Origin: CBDVAK01 sp965371945
GTDB taxonomy: Bacteria > Pseudomonadota > Gammaproteobacteria > Competibacterales > JAHEDQ01
NCBI GenBank assembly: GCA_965371945.1
Contig: CBDVAK010000121.1
Coordinates: 1-9,973 of the forward strand
Direction of reading: 5' to 3'
Length of the DNA stretch: 9,973 bases
The notes beneath the pieces are model-generated. The model was not told the DNA's origin and made no database searches. It saw only the letters and a list, made by a program, of their open reading frames with translations. The translations under genes were made by a program, and so were the position numbers. How positions within the stretch are numbered: the first letter of the stretch is position 1; each line of letters opens with the position of its first letter. Of the stretch, positions 6,598-9,973 are shown in pieces.

Positions 6598-8523
6598 ATG
6601 CAGGTGAGGGTGCTCCTGGTCAGCATGCCGTTCGTGGGGCTCGAAAGGCCCTCGCTTGGGCTCAGTCTGTTGCAGGCAGAACTCAAGCGGCGGGCCATCC
6701 CCTGCGACATCCGCTATCTCGCGTTCACGTTTGCGGATGTCATCGGGATCGACGACTATCTGTGGGTCAACGATGAATTGCCCTACACGGCGTTTGCCGG
6801 CGACTGGGTATTCGCCGAGGCACTTCACGGCCCGGATCCCGACGCCGACCAGGGATACCATGACCAGATCCTGAGCGGCACCTGGCGGCTCGGTGGCGAT
6901 GCGCTCACCCGCTTGTTGCGGGTACGCGCCCACTGTCAACCGTTCCTGGATCATTGTCTGCAATCCATAGACTGGCGGCGTTACGATGTGGTCGGTTTCA
7001 CCTCCACGTTCACCCAAAATCTCGCCTCGCTCGCGTTTGCGAAGCAGCTGAAGGCGCGCTATCCACATCTGCTGATTGTGTTCGGTGGCGCCAACTGGGA
7101 AGGCGAGATGGGATTGGCGCTGCATGAGCGCTTCGAGTTTGTTGATTACGCCTGTTGCGGGGAAGCCGATGACTCTTTTCCAACTCTGATCGAGGCACTG
7201 GATGGATCGGCCGACCGCTTGAGCAGAATTCCCGGGGTCGTGTACCGAGCCGGGGGAGCGTCACGGATTTTCGCACCGGCGGCGCCGGTGGTCGATCTCG
7301 ACCGACTGCCCTACCCGATGTTCGACGACTATTTCAGGGATCTGGAACAGTCAGCCAGCGCCACCGGCATCGATCCGGTCCTGCTGCTGGAAACTTCGCG
7401 GGGATGTTGGTGGGGCGCCAAGTCTCACTGCACATTCTGTGGTCTGAACGGCCATTCCATGGCATTCCGGAGTAAGAGCGCGGGTCGGGTGGTCAAAGAG
7501 ATCCACCATCTTCAATCCAGGTTCGGATCGGGTAGCTTTGAGGTTGTCGACAACATTCTCGACATGGGCTACTTCCGCAGCCTGTTTCCAATGCTGATCG
7601 AACAGAACCTGGATGTCTCATTGTTCTACGAGATCAAGGCCAATTTGCGGCGCGAGCAGGTCCGGATGTTGCGTGACGCGGGTGTGGTGACGGTTCAGCC
7701 CGGTATCGAAAGTCTCAGCGACCACATACTGGGGCTGATGGGCAAGGGCACCAGCGCACTGCAGAACGTGCAATTGCTCAAGTGGTGTATGGAGTACGGG
7801 GTGCACCCCGAATGGAACCTGCTGTACGGTTTTCCGGGGGAGACAAACCAGGACTATGTGGAAACAGCGGAGATGATCGAGGCCATTGATTTTCTGACCC
7901 CGCCCAGCGGACTCGGTCCGGTGCGGCTGGACCGCTTCAGCCCATATTTCAACAACCCGGGGCGTTACGGGATCGTCAATGTACGGTCCATGGCGCCCTA
8001 TCGATTCTTGTACCCCTTCGAGCAGGATACGCTCAATCGGATCGCCTGTTACTTCGACTACGACATGGATAACGGGCGGGATCCCGAGAAATTCGCGGCC
8101 CCGGTCGTGGAACAGGTGCAACGTTGGCAGCAAAGGGATGCAGGCGGCCTGTGGGTGGTGGAAAGGCTGGCCGACCGAGCCATAATTCTCGATCAACGCG
8201 ATCCCGACAGGCGTCACTCGTATGCTCTGGCAGGCTGGAAGGGCGCCCTGTATCTCAGTTGCGATCGGGCGCGGTCAAGGAGCAGGTTGCAGGAACTGGC
8301 TGCTTCCCGGGGCGCCTCGAATGACCAGGTGAACGCTTTTCTCGAGTGGTGTCTCGGGCAGCAAATTATGATTTCCCGACAGGGTCGCTGCCTGAGTCTC
8401 GCGGTTCACACCCCGCCACGTATAGACGCTGTGCAGCGTCCGCTCGAGGTGATCCCGGTAGCGAATGTCGCGATGCCTGGTCGCCCGGGCAACAAGGTGC
8501 CACCCGCGGTTGCAGTGACATGA
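6598..8523 (+). CDS. B12-dependent-type radical SAM enzyme, RiPP-maturation 'protein 1' family-like
   Basis: The 641-residue protein has an N-terminal Rossmann-like, B12-binding-type domain (about 1-210; VRVLLVSMPFVGLERPSLGL, then DVVGFTSTFTQ and IVFGGANWEGEMG). A radical SAM domain follows (about 258-460). The 4Fe-4S ligands are C270, C278 and C281 (CX7CX2C) in GCWWGAKSHCTFCGLNG. The 'LLETSRGCWWG...CTFCGLNG' and 'LLYGFPGE' blocks strongly recall the family annotated as RiPP maturation radical SAM (C-methyltransferase) protein 1. Residues about 510-605 look like a winged-helix, PqqD-like recognition domain, which is my inference. The expected reaction is SAM/cobalamin-dependent methylation or another radical change on a peptide. 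ATG 6598 follows GAGG very closely, so GTG 6604 (7-nt spacing) may be the true start. It lies 45 bases after the protease gene. Confidence 0.88.
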   Translation: MQVRVLLVSMPFVGLERPSLGLSLLQAELKRRAIPCDIRYLAFTFADVIGIDDYLWVNDELPYTAFAGDWVFAEALHGPDPDADQGYHDQILSGTWRLGGDALTRLLRVRAHCQPFLDHCLQSIDWRRYDVVGFTSTFTQNLASLAFAKQLKARYPHLLIVFGGANWEGEMGLALHERFEFVDYACCGEADDSFPTLIEALDGSADRLSRIPGVVYRAGGASRIFAPAAPVVDLDRLPYPMFDDYFRDLEQSASATGIDPVLLLETSRGCWWGAKSHCTFCGLNGHSMAFRSKSAGRVVKEIHHLQSRFGSGSFEVVDNILDMGYFRSLFPMLIEQNLDVSLFYEIKANLRREQVRMLRDAGVVTVQPGIESLSDHILGLMGKGTSALQNVQLLKWCMEYGVHPEWNLLYGFPGETNQDYVETAEMIEAIDFLTPPSGLGPVRLDRFSPYFNNPGRYGIVNVRSMAPYRFLYPFEQDTLNRIACYFDYDMDNGRDPEKFAAPVVEQVQRWQQRDAGGLWVVERLADRAIILDQRDPDRRHSYALAGWKGALYLSCDRARSRSRLQELAASRGASNDQVNAFLEWCLGQQIMISRQGRCLSLAVHTPPRIDAVQRPLEVIPVANVAMPGRPGNKVPPAVAVT

Positions 8524-8585
8524 TATCCATATTCGCAATTTGGGCAGTCTGCTGTCACATGGCTGTCAGCCAGGAGCCTCACAAC

Positions 8586-8972
8586 ATGAATGAGACAACG
8601 ATGCTGTCGGCCATCGTCTGGATCAAGCCCGCCAGCGGCGCCAGGATTGATGAACCGATTACCGCCTCCAACATCGACAAGATGGAGGCTGCCCCCGCGG
8701 ACATCGAGCGCACCGCACGATATTTCGCCGACAAAGGGCTCGAGGTCAGCGCTGCTTCCAGCATGATGTACTCGATTTCCGGCACTCCGGAACAGTTCGA
8801 AACCATCTTCGGAGTCCGGCTTCAGGTCACTGGCAAGGGTCCAGCCACCAGCGTAACCACCGGGGGAGATAGCCGCGAACTGCCCTTGTCCACTCTGGAA
8901 CCGGCAGTGGCAGCGCTCATCCACACGATCACATTCTCCGAACCGTTGGATTTCGGTCCGGGAATGCCATAG
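8586..8972 (+). CDS. Stand-alone protease pro-domain-like protein
   Basis: This 128-residue protein has no named family that I recall with certainty. It aligns by eye with the pro-domain of the protease two genes upstream. 'RYFADKGLEVSAASSMMYSI-SGTPEQFETIFGVRL' (about 45-79) parallels 'SELQAAGFEVLNVGDCSINI-AGPPKLFEEVFETKL'. The following 'STLEPAV...FSEPLDF' parallels 'SKLSNVL...IEEPYYY'. Pro-domains of this type fold and inhibit their protease, so a trans inhibitor or chaperone is likely. It could also be the substrate or leader for the radical SAM enzyme. ATG 8586 has AGGAG (8572-8576) 9 nt upstream. ATG 8520, overlapping the upstream stop codon as ATGA, would add 22 residues including a short hydrophobic stretch and remains possible. 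The next gene starts 7 nt after the stop. Confidence 0.8.
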   Translation: MNETTMLSAIVWIKPASGARIDEPITASNIDKMEAAPADIERTARYFADKGLEVSAASSMMYSISGTPEQFETIFGVRLQVTGKGPATSVTTGGDSRELPLSTLEPAVAALIHTITFSEPLDFGPGMP

Positions 8973-8979
8973 ACAGGCG

Positions 8980-9609
8980 ATGTTTTACGCGGTTTCTCGA
9001 TCCTCTATGATCGGCCGCGCTGGCGGCGCGTTACTGTGCGGATTGATCGACCCGCATCAGCTCGGGCATTTGCAGGCCGAAGCTTGCCAGTGTCACCAGT
9101 TCGCCCAGGAGGCACGAGCAGAAGACCGTGACCCCGCAGATGCGGAAGCGGGTGATCCGTCGCGCTGGCTGGAGAGTGCGCCCGGTGGCCCTGTACTGCG
9201 GGACCTGTTCCACGCTGCATCAACAAGAGCGTTTCTGGACCAGGTTACCGGGCGTCGGTGCGCTCCGCTGGGGGAGCAGGGCAGTTACTCGTACTACCGC
9301 TCGCCAGATCATTTTCTAGGGCTGCATCGGGACATCGAGGGCTGCGATGTTGCGCTGATCACCTGTATATCGGATGTGGGTGGCAACCCAGCCTCTTGTC
9401 ATGGCCTGCTGCGTATCTACCCCTCCCGGGCGCGGGAATCCATCGCGCAGATCGAGGCCGATCCCGCGCGGGGTGTCGTGCATGTACGGGTGCCGCCCTC
9501 CGAGTCACTGGTTTGTCTCGGCCACCTTGTGCCCCACGGGCTGGTGCAACTAGCGCCCGGCCAGGTCCGGATCGTCGCCCCACTTTGCTATGAGTTTGTC
9601 GATCAATGA
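8980..9609 (+). CDS. 2-oxoglutarate/Fe(II) oxygenase-like protein
   Basis: The 209-residue protein shows the pattern of a jelly-roll 2OG-Fe(II) dioxygenase. The iron motif HxD is H116-R-D118 in FLGLHRDIEGCD. The distal histidine is probably H186 in HLVPHGLVQL. R197 in GQVRIVAPLCY is well placed to bind 2-oxoglutarate. The beta-strand-rich segments around it (SYSYYRSPDHFLGL, DVALITCISD, GVVHVRVP, ESLVCLGHLVPHG) fit the double-stranded beta-helix. The first 85 residues are helical and not recognised. Such enzymes hydroxylate or otherwise oxidise side chains or small molecules. In this context a peptide or protein substrate, for instance proline in the protease tail, is plausible but unproven. 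ATG 8980 follows the previous stop by 7 nt. Its ribosome site is weak (AGG very close), so coupling is likely. ATG 9007 is an alternative. Confidence 0.72.
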   Translation: MFYAVSRSSMIGRAGGALLCGLIDPHQLGHLQAEACQCHQFAQEARAEDRDPADAEAGDPSRWLESAPGGPVLRDLFHAASTRAFLDQVTGRRCAPLGEQGSYSYYRSPDHFLGLHRDIEGCDVALITCISDVGGNPASCHGLLRIYPSRARESIAQIEADPARGVVHVRVPPSESLVCLGHLVPHGLVQLAPGQVRIVAPLCYEFVDQ

Positions 9610-9973
9610 TCGAGGCGAACTAGGAACAACCATCGGTCTGCGCGGCCTACCGAATGGCGACCGTTCGGAGCGCCTGCGCCGTGCGCTGCAGGCCTGTGAG
9701 GTGGATGGGGACCCGTTGCCACGCAGATCGTAGCTCGGTCGCGAACCTGGAGTAGCCATCCGCAAGCCTGCTCGCGATGCTCAGCGCCGCCTCGTAAGCG
9801 CGCGCGGCTTGTGCCAGAGCCGGGGAACCGGCTTTGCAGTCGACGCATGTCCTGGCTGCAGCTGCTGGCGGATCAGGCCGTGCTACGGGGTGGCTGGTCA
9901 CCACTATCGATAACGGTTTCAAACCCAAAATCATTCAAGGATTTAGTTTCGATGATGGATCTTGACGCGCCGG
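9610..9973. other. Region without a convincing gene
   Basis: No recognised protein is encoded here. Three weak reading frames were weighed. On the + strand, 9590-9733 would give a 47-residue peptide (MSLSINDRGELGTTIG...) overlapping the oxygenase end, with no ribosome site. On the - strand, 9934-9647 gives a 95-residue helical, alanine-rich protein whose second half has coding-like GC at third positions but whose start lacks a Shine-Dalgarno. On the + strand, a frame open to the window edge could start at ATG 9952 or 9955 (MMDLDAP), with AAGGA at 9937-9941, or at ATG 9847. The last may be the beginning of the next gene. A hairpin sits at 9816-9835. Confidence 0.5.
9816..9835 (+). terminator. 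Candidate intrinsic terminator downstream of the protease/radical SAM operon
   Basis: AGCCGG (9818-9823), loop GGAA, CCGGCT (9828-9833), then TT. The stem extends to 8 bp if one G-U pair and an A-U pair are counted (9816-9835). The U-run is only three bases long and lies partly in the stem, so termination strength is doubtful. It lies about 200 bases after the oxygenase stop and before a possible new gene at the window edge. Confidence 0.35.

Noticed and set aside
8346..8585. N-terminal extension of the pro-domain-like gene to ATG 8346
   Set aside because: It would overlap the radical SAM gene by about 178 nt and lacks a family match in the added part. AGGAG before ATG 8586 gives a better start.
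9672..9693. GCCTGC/GCAGGC hairpin as a terminator after the oxygenase gene
   Set aside because: The loop is 10 nt and no T-tract follows. The hairpin at 9816-9835 is better, though also weak.

Overview
The window is GC-rich DNA of bacterial character: dense genes, Shine-Dalgarno sites, and no introns, tRNA, rRNA or CRISPR. The gene content (a polyamine-type ABC transporter with a Tat-dependent binding protein) and codon choice suggest a proteobacterium, probably a gammaproteobacterium. That placement is a guess.

Region 1 (1-3005, + strand) is a putrescine/spermidine-type ABC transporter operon in the order ATPase (only its last 18 codons are present), periplasmic binding protein, PotB-like permease, PotC-like permease. 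Gaps between genes are about 10 nt, except for about 80 nt between the ATPase and the binding protein. The products would form one importer: ATPase dimer, permease heterodimer and a periplasmic receptor.

Region 2 (3048-4643, - strand) is a single convergent gene. It encodes a protein with four predicted membrane segments and, at its C-terminus, three tandem degenerate helix-turn-helix (XRE-like) repeats. Its leader contains a perfect 8-bp inverted repeat that overlaps its ribosome binding site. It diverges from region 3 across a 157-nt intergenic region.

Region 3 (4801-9609, + strand) is the most interesting part: a tight four-gene set. It contains (i) a leaderless, probably cytoplasmic S8 (subtilisin-type) protease with a cis pro-domain and a C-terminal tail of 14 (R/Q/G)-P-(V/I) triplets; (ii) a radical SAM enzyme with an N-terminal B12-binding-like domain, closely resembling the RiPP-maturation radical SAM 'protein 1' family (CX7CX2C within GCWWG...CTFCGLNG); (iii) a 128-residue free-standing protein that looks like the protease's own pro-domain acting in trans; and (iv) a 2-oxoglutarate/Fe(II) oxygenase-like protein. 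The likely theme is peptide or protein post-translational modification linked to proteolysis: a RiPP-like pathway, or modification of the protease itself. No classical precursor peptide is obvious. I know of no described system with exactly this set.

Region 4 (9610-9973) has no convincing gene. It holds a possible terminator hairpin and possibly the first codons of another + strand gene at the window edge.
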